Part shown: piece by piece, positions 1 through 9,146 of the stretch
How the letters are laid out: the number at the start of each line of letters is the position of its first letter
How positions within the stretch are numbered: position 1 is the stretch's first letter
NCBI GenBank assembly: GCA_025351785.1
Contig: JANXVF010000050.1
Location: forward strand, 1 to 50,760
DNA length: 50,760 nucleotides
Reading direction: 5' to 3'
Source of the DNA: Flavobacterium sp.
GTDB lineage: Bacteria; Bacteroidota; Bacteroidia; Flavobacteriales; Flavobacteriaceae
Notes under the pieces: model-generated
Databases searched by the model: none
Told to the model about the DNA's origin: nothing
The model's input: the letters and a program-made list of their open reading frames with translations, nothing else
Position numbers and translations under genes: made by a program

Positions 1-1080
1 AGGGTCTAATCCAACAAATTCGTCAGTATATTGAGGTCCGTAAAAAAGCGGATTTACACCATATTGTTCTCTATTATAATAAGCTAAAACTTCGGTAGCA
101 TCAGATGGTTTGTTTTCATTAATTGGTGTATTAGCATTTGCTCTTATGGGCAACATCATCCAGGTAGAAAAGCCTATTAATACAAAAAGAATACAAAGTA
201 AAATAGTATTTAAAAGGGGATGATTTTTATCTTTAGTATATTTTAATCCAAAATAAAATGTTGCAATAATAATAAGTAGTGCAATAATACTTCCAGAGTC
301 AAAGGGTAAGCCAAAATCATTTATCATAAAAAGTTCCATTTTGCCAAAAAACGCGAGTGTGTATGGAAGAAGCAACTTGAAAATAAATAATAAAACAGCT
401 ACGATAATTATATTTGCTAATATGAAATTCTTAACGGTAACTTTTTTATAATTTTTAAAGAAATATAAAAACCCAATTGATGGAATAGTCAACAAAGCCA
501 TAAAGTGAACGCCAAATGATAATCCTACCACCAAACTGATAAGAATTAACCATCTGTTACCTCGAGGTTCGTGCATGTCTTGTTCCCAGCGCAATCCTAA
601 CCAAAAAAGCAATGCAATTAACAAAGTTGCCATCGCATAAACTTCGGCTTCAACTGCATTAAACCAAAAACTGTCTGAATAGGCATAAGCCAAGGCTCCT
701 ACAAACGAGCTTCCTAATATTACAATACTGTTATCTCTATTAATTTCTGAGTAAGATGAAATTAATTTTCTTAAAATTAAGGTAGATGACCAAAACAAAA
801 ACAGAATTGTAAACGCACTAGAAAAAACCGACATCATATTGACCATTACAGCAATATGTTCTTTATTATTAGCAAATAATGCAAAAAAAGCACCCAGCAT
901 TTGAAACAAAGGTGCTCCAGGTGGATGTCCAACTTCTAGTTTTGCAGCAGTAGCGATATACTCACCACAATCCCAAAAACTTAGAGTAGGCTCAACTGTA
1001 AGTGAATAAGTAAGTAATGCAATACCAAATGCTAACCAACCAATAATTGTGTTCCACTTGTTAAAGTTAAATGGTTTCAT
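1..1080 (-). CDS. DUF2723 membrane protein (GT117-like), 5' part only
   Basis: The reading frame opens with ATG at 1080 on the minus strand and runs off the left edge without a stop, so the first 360 residues are visible. The N-terminus has a hydrophobic helix, then the motifs FWDCGEYI and GHPPGAPLF, which are hallmarks of the DUF2723 family (PF11028, protein O-mannosyltransferase/TMEM260-like, placed in glycosyltransferase family 117). Several further hydrophobic segments follow, as expected for a polytopic inner-membrane protein. Bacteroidota members are usually about 1000 residues, so most of the gene lies outside the window. By family it may transfer sugar from a lipid donor to exported proteins, but the bacterial substrate is not established. 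No clear TAnnTTTG box lies just upstream. Confidence 0.85.
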   Translation of the reverse strand, partial: MKPFNFNKWNTIIGWLAFGIALLTYSLTVEPTLSFWDCGEYIATAAKLEVGHPPGAPLFQMLGAFFALFANNKEHIAVMVNMMSVFSSAFTILFLFWSSTLILRKLISSYSEINRDNSIVILGSSFVGALAYAYSDSFWFNAVEAEVYAMATLLIALLFWLGLRWEQDMHEPRGNRWLILISLVVGLSFGVHFMALLTIPSIGFLYFFKNYKKVTVKNFILANIIIVAVLLFIFKLLLPYTLAFFGKMELFMINDFGLPFDSGSIIALLIIIATFYFGLKYTKDKNHPLLNTILLCILFVLIGFSTWMMLPIRANANTPINENKPSDATEVLAYYNREQYGVNPLFYGPQYTDEFVGLDP

Positions 1081-1259
1081 AAAGAGGAATGATAAATAAT
1101 TTGAATACAAAGAAACTGTTTTTTTGGATATTGGCACGTTGCTTAACAAAATTTTCTAAAAAACAATTTTAATAGATTTTATAGCTTCATTTTAATTTGA
1201 ATTCACAAATCTTTTTAAATAAAAAACACCCAAATATTTGCTTAAATTAAAATATGTAC

Positions 1260-1267
1260 TAAATTTG
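1260..1267 (+). promoter_or_regulatory. TAnnTTTG promoter box for tRNA-Gln
   Basis: TAAATTTG fits the Bacteroidota -7 consensus TAnnTTTG and lies 20 bases before the tRNA 5' end, a good distance for a short-leader tRNA transcript. Confidence 0.65.
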
Positions 1268-1286
1268 CACCCTGTTAAATATTTAA

Positions 1287-1357
1287 TGGTCTATGGTGTA
1301 ATGGTAACACAACTGTTTTTGGTGCAGTCTTTCTAGGTTCGAGTCCTAGTAGACCAA
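1287..1357 (+). tRNA. tRNA-Gln (TTG anticodon)
   Basis: A complete cloverleaf can be folded by eye. The 7-bp acceptor is TGGTCTA/TAGACCA, the D stem is GTG/CAC, and the anticodon stem ACTGT/GCAGT holds the loop TTTTGGT with anticodon TTG. The T arm CTAGG/CCTAG holds TTCGAGT. The discriminator base is A and CCA is not encoded. A promoter box precedes it and an intrinsic terminator follows immediately. Confidence 0.96.
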
Positions 1358-1358
1358 C

Positions 1359-1397
1359 AAAAAACCTACAAATCAATACGATTTGTAGGTTTTTTTA
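1359..1397 (+). terminator. Intrinsic terminator after tRNA-Gln, possibly bidirectional
   Basis: A long stem (AACCTACAAATC against GATTTGTAGGTT, loop AATAC) is flanked by A-rich sequence on the left and a T run on the right. It begins one or two bases after the tRNA. Because the left flank is also A-rich, it can serve the convergent universal stress protein gene from the other strand. Confidence 0.85.
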
Positions 1398-1418
1398 ATT
1401 TATAGACTTATGATTTTA

Positions 1419-2243
1419 TTAAATTTTAAATGTTACAACAGGTCTTTTAGCATGGTTTACTAAATCCTCGCTAATGCTTCCATTAAAAAAATGTGAAAGT
1501 CCTTTGCGACCATGTGTGCAAACCCCTATTAAATCTGCATGAATACTTTTAGCAAAATTTAAAATCCCTTTTTCAACATTTGAATCGTTGTAAATATGCA
1601 TTTTTATTTTTTCAACGTTAAAAGTTGACATAAAGTTTTTCATAATTTCTTCTGATTTAGAAGTAGATCTGAAGTTATTTGGGGTATTTATCATCACTAA
1701 ATGTAAATTTGCATCAAATTTAGTTGCAAATTCAACCACTTTTTCGAATGGTTTTTTAATCTCATCACTAAAATCTGAAGCAAAAACAAAGTCATTAACC
1801 ATAAAATTGTCATCTTCTTTCTTTATTATTAAAACAGGAATATCTGAATTTCTTACTACTTTCTCGGCATTAGAGCCAATAAACATTTCTTTAAAACCGC
1901 TTGCGCCGTGAGAACCCATCACAATTAAATCTACATTGTTTTTTTTGCTAATATTTAATATACCATCAAAAGCTAATTCAAATTGTACAACTTCAGAAAC
2001 TTTTATTCCTTCTAAATAATCTTCATCCATCAAGTCTTCTAAACGTTTTATAGCTGCATTTTTAAAAAACATAATTTCTGGTATATCGCTTCCGCTACCT
2101 AAAGCATCACTGCCTTCATGAGGCAATTCAAGCATATGGAGCAATACAATTTCCCCATTATTTTTTCTAGCAATTTGAGCTGCTACTTTAAGAGCATATT
2201 CTGCATGATCAGAAAAGTCAGTTGGTATTAAAATTTTTTTCAT
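1419..2243 (-). CDS. Universal stress protein, tandem UspA domains
   Basis: This 274-residue cytoplasmic protein has two Usp folds. The first (about residues 1-145) starts KKILIPTDFSDHAEYAL and contains MGSHGASG followed by a conserved serine and the VVRNSDIPVLI strand. The second (about 150-274) has VFASDFSDEI and GVCTHGRKGL before a final PVVTFKI strand. The G-x2-G-x9-G(S/T)-type nucleotide loop is clear in domain 1 (GSHGASGFKEMFIGS) and more degenerate in domain 2. Members bind ATP or act as stress-responsive chaperone-like proteins, but the role of this copy is unknown. It is transcribed alone, convergent with tRNA-Gln. Upstream on its strand lies GAGTAACAA (2280-2272) with TAATATA 13 bases later, a weak echo of the sigma-type promoter motif seen near 24.4 kb. 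Confidence 0.9.
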   Translation of the reverse strand: MKKILIPTDFSDHAEYALKVAAQIARKNNGEIVLLHMLELPHEGSDALGSGSDIPEIMFFKNAAIKRLEDLMDEDYLEGIKVSEVVQFELAFDGILNISKKNNVDLIVMGSHGASGFKEMFIGSNAEKVVRNSDIPVLIIKKEDDNFMVNDFVFASDFSDEIKKPFEKVVEFATKFDANLHLVMINTPNNFRSTSKSEEIMKNFMSTFNVEKIKMHIYNDSNVEKGILNFAKSIHADLIGVCTHGRKGLSHFFNGSISEDLVNHAKRPVVTFKI

Positions 2244-2339
2244 AAAGTGTGTATATTATTTACTAATCAAATTGTTACTCATTATAAAGGTAATAAAAAA
2301 TATCAAAGACTATGATTTTTTTAATTTAAAAAATATATC

Positions 2340-2347
2340 TATATTTG
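2340..2347 (+). promoter_or_regulatory. TAnnTTTG promoter box of the rimP operon
   Basis: TATATTTG matches the Bacteroidota -7 box. Initiation around 2353-2356 would give a leader of about 55 bases containing the hairpin at 2375-2400. Confidence 0.65.
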
Positions 2348-2374
2348 CATAATTATTTGAATTTTGTGAATAAT

Positions 2375-2400
2375 GAGGCACGCACTGCGTGCCTCTTTTT
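2375..2400 (+). promoter_or_regulatory. Terminator-like hairpin in the rimP-nusA-infB leader
   Basis: A perfect 9-bp G+C-rich stem (GAGGCACGC/GCGTGCCTC, 3-base loop ACT) is followed directly by five T residues, the form of an intrinsic terminator. It lies after the promoter box and ends 9 bases before the rimP start codon. No terminating gene lies upstream on this strand, so an attenuator is the natural reading. In Escherichia coli the equivalent operon is fed back on by NusA, which acts on termination; that this hairpin does the same here is inference. Confidence 0.6.
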
Positions 2401-2409
2401 ATAAAGATT

Positions 2410-2877
2410 ATGACATTTAAAGAACAAGTTGCCGAGCTTTTAGAAAATGCTTTGCAAGAAAAACCAGAAGTTTTTTTAATAGATTTATCAATATCAGATA
2501 GTTACAAAATTAGCGTAACTTTAGATGGAGATAATGGTGTTGCACTACAAGACTGTATTGATATTAGTAGAGCAATTGAACCAAATTTAGATAGAGAAGA
2601 GCATGATTTTGCTTTAGAAGTAGCTTCTGTTGGTGTTGGTTCGCCTTTAAAATTTGTTAGACAATACATCAACAATATTGGGAGAACATTAATTGTAAAA
2701 ACCGATAAAGAAACTATTGAAGCAAAATTGATACATGCAGATGAAGATTTTATAATGTTATCATGGTCGGCTAGAGAGCCAAAAAAATTAGGGAAAGGAA
2801 AGGAAACTGTTCAAAAAAAACTCGAAATTCCTTATTCTGAAATTAAACAAGCAGTAGTTACAGTAAATTTTAATTAA
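2410..2877 (+). CDS. rimP: Ribosome maturation factor RimP
   Basis: The 155-residue protein assists maturation of the 30S subunit. The N-terminal alpha/beta domain contains FLIDLSIS and the family segment CIDISRAIE, then [16 protein letters not shown]. The C-terminal Sm-like domain contains IGRTLIVKT and ends VVTVNF. I chose the ATG at 2410 (MTFKEQ) rather than a more upstream in-frame codon at 2389, because that codon lies inside the leader hairpin and RimP homologues start at MTFKE. It is the first gene of the rimP-nusA-infB operon, an arrangement conserved across bacteria, with 10 bases to nusA. Confidence 0.95.
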   Translation: MTFKEQVAELLENALQEKPEVFLIDLSISDSYKISVTLDGDNGVALQDCIDISRAIEPNLDREEHDFALEVASVGVGSPLKFVRQYINNIGRTLIVKTDKETIEAKLIHADEDFIMLSWSAREPKKLGKGKETVQKKLEIPYSEIKQAVVTVNFN

Positions 2878-2887
2878 TTATAATATA

Positions 2888-4129
2888 ATGGAGAATATTG
2901 CATTAATCGACTCATTCTCTGAGTTTAAAGATGATAAACTTATTGATAGAGTAACGCTTATGGCGATTTTAGAAGACGTTTTTAGAAATGCTTTGAAAAA
3001 AAAATATGGATCTGACGACAACTTTGATATTATCATAAATCCTGATAAAGGTGATATGGAAATATGGCAGAGACGCGTTATTGTTGCTGATGATGATTTA
3101 GATTTAGATCACCTTGAAATTACTTTAACTGATGCTCGAAAAATTGAAGCCGATTTTGAAATAGGCGAAGAAGTGTCAGAAGAAGTAAAACTAATAGATC
3201 TTGGACGAAGAGCTATTTTAGCATTACGTCAAAACTTAATTTCTAAAATTCACGAACACGATAACACTACTTTATACAAACAATTTAAAGATATTATTGG
3301 CGAAATTTATACAGCAGAAGTCCATCACGTTAGGCCTAGAGTTGTAATCTTAGTTGATGATGATGGAAATGAAATAATATTACCAAAAGAAAAACAAATT
3401 CCTTCCGATTTTTTTAGAAAAGGAGATAATGTAAAAGGTATTATAGAATCTGTAGAGTTAAAAGGAAATAAACCTCAAATTATTATGTCAAGAACATCTG
3501 AAAAATTCTTGGAAAAATTATTTGAACAAGAGATACCAGAAGTTTTTGATGGTTTGATAATGATTAAAAAAGTTGTAAGAATACCAGGTGAAAAAGCAAA
3601 AGTAGCGGTAGATTCATATGACGACAGAATCGATCCTGTAGGTGCTTGCGTGGGTATGAAAGGTTCAAGAATTCACGGTATTGTTCGCGAGCTAGGAAAT
3701 GAAAATATAGATGTTATTAATTTTACAACAAATCCGTCTTTGCTTATCACTAGAGCTTTAAGCCCTGCAAAAGTCTCATCTGTAAAAATAGATGAAGAAA
3801 ATAAACGAGCAGAAGTATTCTTGAAACTAGAGGAAGTATCAAAAGCCATTGGACGTGGTGGACAAAATATAAAACTAGCAGGACAACTTTCAGGATATGA
3901 ATTAGATGTTATTCGTGAGGGAAGTCCGGTTGAAGAAGATGATGTAGAACTAACAGAATTTTCTGATGTTATTGAAGAATGGGTAATTGCAGAATTTGCA
4001 AAAATAGGTCTGGATACAGCAAGAAGTATTTTGAAACAAGATGTTACAGATTTAGCTCGAAGAACTGATTTGGAAGAAGAAACGATACAAGAAGTAATGA
4101 ATATTTTGAAAGAAGAGTTTGAGGACTAA
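2888..4129 (+). CDS. nusA: Transcription termination/antitermination factor NusA
   Basis: This 413-residue protein binds RNA polymerase and nascent RNA and modulates pausing, termination and antitermination. The N-terminal RNA-polymerase-binding domain (about 1-125) opens IALIDSFSEFK and includes ILEDVFRNALKKKYG. An S1 domain follows (about 130-200), then the signature DPVGACVGMKGSRI at the first KH domain and a second KH domain with AIGRGGQNIKLA. The chain ends soon after in an acidic helix, so it lacks the C-terminal acidic repeats of gammaproteobacterial NusA, as is normal outside that group. It sits between rimP and infB. Confidence 0.97.
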   Translation: MENIALIDSFSEFKDDKLIDRVTLMAILEDVFRNALKKKYGSDDNFDIIINPDKGDMEIWQRRVIVADDDLDLDHLEITLTDARKIEADFEIGEEVSEEVKLIDLGRRAILALRQNLISKIHEHDNTTLYKQFKDIIGEIYTAEVHHVRPRVVILVDDDGNEIILPKEKQIPSDFFRKGDNVKGIIESVELKGNKPQIIMSRTSEKFLEKLFEQEIPEVFDGLIMIKKVVRIPGEKAKVAVDSYDDRIDPVGACVGMKGSRIHGIVRELGNENIDVINFTTNPSLLITRALSPAKVSSVKIDEENKRAEVFLKLEEVSKAIGRGGQNIKLAGQLSGYELDVIREGSPVEEDDVELTEFSDVIEEWVIAEFAKIGLDTARSILKQDVTDLARRTDLEEETIQEVMNILKEEFED

Positions 4130-4178
4130 TTTTTTTTCAAATTATCAAAATAATATAAAGGTTATATAAAAAGATTTT

Positions 4179-7004
4179 ATGTCTGAAGAAAGAGTTATTA
4201 GAATAAACAAAGTTTTAAGAGAATTAAATATCTCGTTAGAAAGAGCTGTAGATTATCTCAAAGAAAAAGGAATTTCGGTTGAGTCAAATCCCAATGCAAA
4301 AATTTCTGATAAAGAATTTGATATTCTACAAAGTCAGTTTGCTGGTGATAAAGGAAAAAAAGAAGCATCCAAAGGAGTAAGTGAAGAAATCAGAAAAGAA
4401 AAAGAAGCTCTTCGATTAGATCGTGAAAAAGAAGTTGAAGAGAAGCGAAAAACTGATGAAGAAAAACAACGCCTTGAAGTTATTAAAGCAAAAGCAGTTG
4501 TAACTGGACCTAAACAAGTAGGAACAATTGATTTAAGTCCAAAACCTACGACTCCTTCTCCCATAATTTCTGAAAAACCGATTGAAGCAAAACCAAAAGA
4601 AGATGCACCTGTTGAGGAAAAACTAATAAAAAAAGTTTCTCAACCTATAAAACCTCAATCGTTAGATAAAAAAAATACAGATAAAAAAATTGCTGAAAAA
4701 CCAGCAGAAAAAGTTGTAGAAAAGCCAATCGAAAACCAAATACAAACAGAGGTTGAACAACCAATAGATGAAACTTTTACTACGCAATATCAAAAACTAT
4801 CCGGAGCTACATTAACTGGACAAGTAATAGATTTAGCACAATTTAATAAACCTAAAAAAACAACTGCACCTAAAATAAATAGTGCAAATAAAGTAGACCC
4901 AAACAAAAATAAACGCAAACGAATTCCGCCAAAACCAGGCGAAGTTCGTCCTGGAACTGCTGGCGGAAACGCTACAGGAATCAAAACTGCTGGACAAGGA
5001 GGTCAAGGTGCAAATAAATTTGGTCCAAACAAACCTGGGACTGGTGGTGGATACAATAAAGGAGCACGACCAGCAATAGTTCAAAAAGTTGAGCCAACTG
5101 AAGAAGATGTAAAAAATCAAATTAAGGAAACTCTTGAAAGATTACAAGGTAAAGGATCAAAATCTAAAGCCGCAAAATATAGAAGAGATAAGAGAGATAC
5201 GCACCGTCAAAGATCTGATGAGGAGCAAAAAGCCATTGACGAAGGAAGCAAAACAATAAAAGTTACCGAGTTTGTAACTGTTGGTGAGGTTGCTACAATG
5301 ATGGATGTGCCAATAACAAAAGTAATTGGAACTTGTATGTCGCTCGGGATAATGGTTACTATGAATCAGCGATTAGATGCTGAAACATTGACAATTGTTG
5401 CAGACGAGTTTGGATATGAAGTTGAGTTCATAACTTCAGATATAGAAGATGCTATTGAAATAGTAGCCGACAGAGAAGAAGACTTAATTAATAGAGCTCC
5501 AATAGTAACTGTTATGGGTCACGTAGATCATGGTAAAACTTCGTTACTTGATAATATTCGTAAAGAAAATGTAATTGCTGGAGAATCTGGTGGAATTACA
5601 CAACACATCGGAGCGTATGGAGTGATGTTAGATGGAGGTCAAAAAATTACTTTTTTAGATACACCAGGACACGAAGCGTTTACTGCAATGAGAGCTCGTG
5701 GAGCGCAAGTAACTGATATTGCTATTATTGTTATTGCAGCAGATGATGACATCATGCCTCAAACAAAAGAGGCAATAAGTCATGCACAAGCAGCAAACGT
5801 ACCTATGATATTTGCTATAAATAAAATTGATAAGCAAGGTGCAAATCCTGAAAAAATTAAAGAAAAATTAGCTTCAATGAATTTACTTGTTGAAGATTGG
5901 GGTGGAAAATATCAATCTCATGATATTTCAGCAAAATCTGGGCTTGGAGTTAAAGAGTTGCTTGAAAAGGTTTTATTAGAAGCAGAAATTTTAGACTTAA
6001 AAGCAAATCCAAATAAACCTGCTGTTGGTACAGTGGTCGAAGCTCAACTCGATAAAGGGCGAGGTTATATTTCCACAATATTAGTACAATCTGGAACTTT
6101 AAAAATTGGTGACTATGTATTAGCGGGTAAAAATCATGGTAAAGTAAAAGCAATGCATGACGAACGTGGAAATATTGTGCTTGAAGCTGGTCCATCAACA
6201 CCTATTTCGATATTAGGTTTAGACGGAGCATCAACTGCGGGAGATAAGTTTAACGTATTTGAGGATGAAAGAGAAGCAAAACAAATTGCAGCGAAAAGAA
6301 CACAATTAATGCGTGAGCAATCTGTAAGAACGCAACGCCATATTACTTTAGCAGAAATTGGTCGTCGAATTGCTTTAGGACAATTTAAAGAATTAAATAT
6401 TATATTAAAAGGAGATGTGGATGGTTCAGTAGAAGCACTATCAAGCGAGTTTACTAAACTTTCTACAGAAGAAATCCAGATAAATATTATTCACAAAGGT
6501 GTTGGAGCAATTACAGAAACTGATGTAATGTTGGCCTCAGCATCTGATGCAATTATTATTGGGTTTAATGTAAGACCTGCCGGAAATGCTAGACAACTTG
6601 CAGTTAAAGAAGAAATAGATATCAGAAATTATTCTATTATTTATGATGCAATTAACGACTTGAAAGATGCAATGGAAGGTATGTTATCGCCTGAAATGAA
6701 AGAAGAAATTACGGGTACTGCTGAAATTAGAGAAACATTTAAAATATCAAAAGTTGGTACAATTGCTGGTTGTATGGTAACTGATGGTAAGATATTTAGA
6801 AATTCTAAAATAAGAATAATCCGAGAAGGAGTTGTAGTTTTTACAGGAGAATTGACAGCTTTGAAACGTTTCAAAGATGATGTAAAAGATGTGACAAAAG
6901 GTTATGATTGTGGTATTCAAATTAAAAACTATAACGAAATTGAACAGTTAGATATAATCGAAGCTTTCCAAGAGGTAATGGTTAAGAAAAAATTAAATAA
7001 ATAA
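4179..7004 (+). CDS. infB: Translation initiation factor IF-2
   Basis: This 941-residue GTPase places initiator tRNA on the 30S subunit. A short N-terminal IF2_N module ([20 protein letters not shown]) is followed by a long, low-complexity Lys/Glu/Pro/Gly linker to about residue 330, then a second IF2_N-like domain. The G domain carries G1 GHVDHGKT (447-454), DTPGH (494-498) and NKID (548-551). Domains II and III follow, and the C-terminal fMet-tRNA-binding domain ends at the stop. Length and order are normal for Bacteroidota. It is the last gene of the operon, 49 bases after nusA and directly before a strong terminator. Confidence 0.98.
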   Translation: MSEERVIRINKVLRELNISLERAVDYLKEKGISVESNPNAKISDKEFDILQSQFAGDKGKKEASKGVSEEIRKEKEALRLDREKEVEEKRKTDEEKQRLEVIKAKAVVTGPKQVGTIDLSPKPTTPSPIISEKPIEAKPKEDAPVEEKLIKKVSQPIKPQSLDKKNTDKKIAEKPAEKVVEKPIENQIQTEVEQPIDETFTTQYQKLSGATLTGQVIDLAQFNKPKKTTAPKINSANKVDPNKNKRKRIPPKPGEVRPGTAGGNATGIKTAGQGGQGANKFGPNKPGTGGGYNKGARPAIVQKVEPTEEDVKNQIKETLERLQGKGSKSKAAKYRRDKRDTHRQRSDEEQKAIDEGSKTIKVTEFVTVGEVATMMDVPITKVIGTCMSLGIMVTMNQRLDAETLTIVADEFGYEVEFITSDIEDAIEIVADREEDLINRAPIVTVMGHVDHGKTSLLDNIRKENVIAGESGGITQHIGAYGVMLDGGQKITFLDTPGHEAFTAMRARGAQVTDIAIIVIAADDDIMPQTKEAISHAQAANVPMIFAINKIDKQGANPEKIKEKLASMNLLVEDWGGKYQSHDISAKSGLGVKELLEKVLLEAEILDLKANPNKPAVGTVVEAQLDKGRGYISTILVQSGTLKIGDYVLAGKNHGKVKAMHDERGNIVLEAGPSTPISILGLDGASTAGDKFNVFEDEREAKQIAAKRTQLMREQSVRTQRHITLAEIGRRIALGQFKELNIILKGDVDGSVEALSSEFTKLSTEEIQINIIHKGVGAITETDVMLASASDAIIIGFNVRPAGNARQLAVKEEIDIRNYSIIYDAINDLKDAMEGMLSPEMKEEITGTAEIRETFKISKVGTIAGCMVTDGKIFRNSKIRIIREGVVVFTGELTALKRFKDDVKDVTKGYDCGIQIKNYNEIEQLDIIEAFQEVMVKKKLNK

Positions 7005-7023
7005 TAGATTAAAAATCATTTTT

Positions 7024-7055
7024 AAATCCTAATTGTACTACAGTTAGGATTTTTT
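7024..7055 (+). terminator. Intrinsic terminator of rimP-nusA-infB
   Basis: AATCCTAATTGT pairs with ACAGTTAGGATT (one G-U pair) around the loop ACT, followed by a run of T. It starts about 20 bases after the infB stop. Confidence 0.88.
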
Positions 7056-7120
7056 ATTCAATTCAAGTTTAATAATTTATTTGATGAATATAATAACTAT
7101 CATTAATTCACTATTTTAAT

Positions 7121-7128
7121 TAAATTTG
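7121..7128 (+). promoter_or_regulatory. TAnnTTTG promoter box
   Basis: TAAATTTG lies 16 bases before the start codon of the crotonase-family gene at 7145, giving a leader of about 10 bases or fewer. Confidence 0.6.
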
Positions 7129-7144
7129 TTAAATATTATTTTAT

Positions 7145-7912
7145 ATGACAAACACTACAAACACTGGATTTATTTCAACAGATATAAATAAAAATATAGC
7201 TACTATAACTTTTTCACATCCTGCAGGCAATTCTTTTCCAAGCGTTTTGTTGCAAAAATTAGTTACAGAGTTAGACACTTTAAGTTCAAATGATGATATA
7301 AATATTATTGTATTACAAAGCCAAGGGACTGGTGCTTTTTGTGGTGGTGCATCCTTTGAAGAATTACTTTCAATTAATGATTTTGAGGCGGGGGCAACTT
7401 TTTTTGAAGGATTTGCAAATGTGATAAATGCAATGCGAAAATGTTCTAAAATTATTGTTGGAAAAGTTCAGGGTAAAGCAGTCGGTGGAGGTGTAGGATT
7501 AATTTCTGCTTGTGATTATTCGATTGCATTCTCTGGCAGTTCGATTAAATTATCTGAAGTTGCAATAGGAATTGGACCTTTTGTTATAGAACCGGCAGTA
7601 TCTAGAAAGATAGGAGCAACAGCTTTTTCGAGCATGGCATTAGCACCTTTACAATGGAAAACGTCCTACTGGGCTCTAGAAAAAGGACTTTATGATGTTG
7701 TTTGCGAAACATATGAAGAATTGGATTTAAAGATACACGAATTTGTAAATACGTTATCTTCATACAATCCAGAAGCGTTATTAGAAATGAAAAAAATTAT
7801 TTGGAAAAATACCGAAAATTGGGATCAACTATTAAAAGATCGTGCAACTATTTCGGGAAAATTAGTTTTATCAGAGTTTACTAAAAATGCTTTAAAAGAG
7901 TTTAAAAAATAA
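7145..7912 (+). CDS. Enoyl-CoA hydratase/isomerase family protein (LiuC-like)
   Basis: This 255-residue crotonase-fold enzyme acts on acyl-CoA thioesters in the cytoplasm. The CoA-binding and oxyanion segments are FCGGASFEEL (about 75-84) and the GKAVGGGVGLISACD helix. At the first catalytic position, where mitochondrial crotonase has Glu (GGGCELA), this protein has Gly (GGGVGL). The second catalytic Glu is kept in LSEVAIGIGP. That pattern, with PFVIEPAVSRKIG after it, resembles methylglutaconyl-CoA hydratases of the LiuC/AtuE type in leucine or terpenoid breakdown, from memory of those sequences. The actual substrate is uncertain, and no other leucine-pathway gene is nearby. It has its own promoter box and appears to be monocistronic. 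Confidence 0.8.
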   Translation: MTNTTNTGFISTDINKNIATITFSHPAGNSFPSVLLQKLVTELDTLSSNDDINIIVLQSQGTGAFCGGASFEELLSINDFEAGATFFEGFANVINAMRKCSKIIVGKVQGKAVGGGVGLISACDYSIAFSGSSIKLSEVAIGIGPFVIEPAVSRKIGATAFSSMALAPLQWKTSYWALEKGLYDVVCETYEELDLKIHEFVNTLSSYNPEALLEMKKIIWKNTENWDQLLKDRATISGKLVLSEFTKNALKEFKK

Positions 7913-7981
7913 ATTTCCTCTTATTTTCAAATCATAGTAACAAATTATGAAAAGAATACTAAAAGTAAAATTTTATTAAAA

Positions 7982-7989
7982 TATCTTTG
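7982..7989 (+). promoter_or_regulatory. TAnnTTTG promoter box for queD-tsaB
   Basis: TATCTTTG lies 17 bases before the ATG at 8007 and matches the Bacteroidota -7 consensus. Confidence 0.65.
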
Positions 7990-8006
7990 CAAAAATTATA
8001 AAATCT

Positions 8007-8456
8007 ATGAGCAAAATCAGAATTACTAAACAATTCAGTTTTGAAACAGGACATGCGCTTTATGGTTACGACGGAAAGTGCAAAAATGTTCACGGACATA
8101 GTTATAAATTATCTGTAACCGTGATTGGAACTCCGATTTCAGATAATTCTAATGTAAAATTTGGAATGGTGATTGATTTTACAGATTTGAAAAAAATTGT
8201 TAAAGAAGAAATTGTAGATAACTTTGACCATGCAACTGTATTTAATAAAAATACACCACACGTTGAACTTGCAAACGAACTTTCGCAACGAGGACATCAT
8301 GTTATATTAGTTGACTATCAACCTACAAGCGAAAATATGGTAGTAGATTTTGCTTACAAAATAAAAAATCGATTACCTAAAGAGATTCAGCTTCATTCTT
8401 TAAAATTGCAGGAAACCGAAAGTTCATTTGCCGAATGGTTTGCATCAGATAATTAA
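8007..8456 (+). CDS. queD: 6-carboxytetrahydropterin synthase / PTPS family (QueD-like)
   Basis: The 149-residue enzyme belongs to the 6-pyruvoyltetrahydropterin synthase fold. QueD converts dihydroneopterin triphosphate to 6-carboxytetrahydropterin on the way to queuosine. Zinc ligands are visible as His16 (FETGHAL) and His29/His31 (VHGH). The catalytic Cys25 sits four residues before His29, giving the C-x3-HGH motif of the QueD subgroup. The segment MVIDFTDLKKIVK followed by DHATVF is the usual family core, and ETESSFAEW near the end holds the substrate-binding Glu. No other queuosine gene is in the window. tsaB, also a tRNA-modification gene, follows after 28 bases and is probably cotranscribed. 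Confidence 0.88.
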   Translation: MSKIRITKQFSFETGHALYGYDGKCKNVHGHSYKLSVTVIGTPISDNSNVKFGMVIDFTDLKKIVKEEIVDNFDHATVFNKNTPHVELANELSQRGHHVILVDYQPTSENMVVDFAYKIKNRLPKEIQLHSLKLQETESSFAEWFASDN

Positions 8457-8484
8457 AAAATAATAATTGCTGCTACAATTTTAT

Positions 8485-9144
8485 ATGAGTTATATTCTAA
8501 ATATTGAAACTGCTACAAAAAACTGCTCTGTCTCGTTAGCTTTAGAAGGCAGTACAGTTATTTGCAAAGAAATTGCAGATATTGGTTATTCTCATGCCGA
8601 GAGATTACATGTTTTTATCTCAGAGATTATTACTGAATCTGGCATTCTATTTTCAGACTTAAAAGCTATTGCAGTTAGTTCTGGTCCAGGATCTTATACT
8701 GGTTTACGAATTGGTGTTTCGGCTGTTAAAGGATTATGTTTTGCATTAAATATTCCGATGATATCGATTGATACGCTTTCTTCTCTGGCAAACCAAGTAT
8801 GTGAAGTTGACGGATTAATTATTCCTATGATTGATGCTAGACGAATGGAAGTTTACAGTGCTATATTTGATGCAAATAAAAAAATAATTCGAAATGTTCA
8901 GGCAGAGGTGTTAACTGAAAATAGTTTTGAATCAATAATAGAAAAAATCTATTTTGTAGGTGATAGTTCAGATAAAGCTAAAACAGTTTTAAATAGGTCA
9001 AATTTTATTTTTCTCGAACAAATAATATATCCATCCTCACAGAATATGAGTTTGCTTTCTTACCAAAAATTCAATAATAATGAGTTTGTAGATGTTGCTT
9101 ATTTTGAACCTTATTATTTAAAAGATTTTATGTTTGCCAAATAA
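8485..9144 (+). CDS. tsaB: tRNA t6A biosynthesis protein TsaB
   Basis: This 219-residue protein is an ASKHA-fold partner of TsaD in making N6-threonylcarbamoyladenosine at position 37 of ANN-decoding tRNAs. The N-terminus ILNIETATKNCSVSL, then SHAERLHVFI and the signature SSGPGSYTGLRIGVSAVKGL, are characteristic. The C-terminal half is shorter and more variable, with PYYLKDF at the end as usual for the family. I chose ATG 8485 (MSYILNIE). An in-frame TTG at 8467 would add six residues that homologues lack. The gene converges on mscS with only two bases between stops. Confidence 0.93.
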   Translation: MSYILNIETATKNCSVSLALEGSTVICKEIADIGYSHAERLHVFISEIITESGILFSDLKAIAVSSGPGSYTGLRIGVSAVKGLCFALNIPMISIDTLSSLANQVCEVDGLIIPMIDARRMEVYSAIFDANKKIIRNVQAEVLTENSFESIIEKIYFVGDSSDKAKTVLNRSNFIFLEQIIYPSSQNMSLLSYQKFNNNEFVDVAYFEPYYLKDFMFAK

Positions 9145-9146
9145 TT

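Noticed and set aside
2389..2409. Upstream start codon for rimP
   Set aside because: It falls inside the leader hairpin and adds residues absent from RimP homologues; ATG 2410 gives the usual N-terminus.
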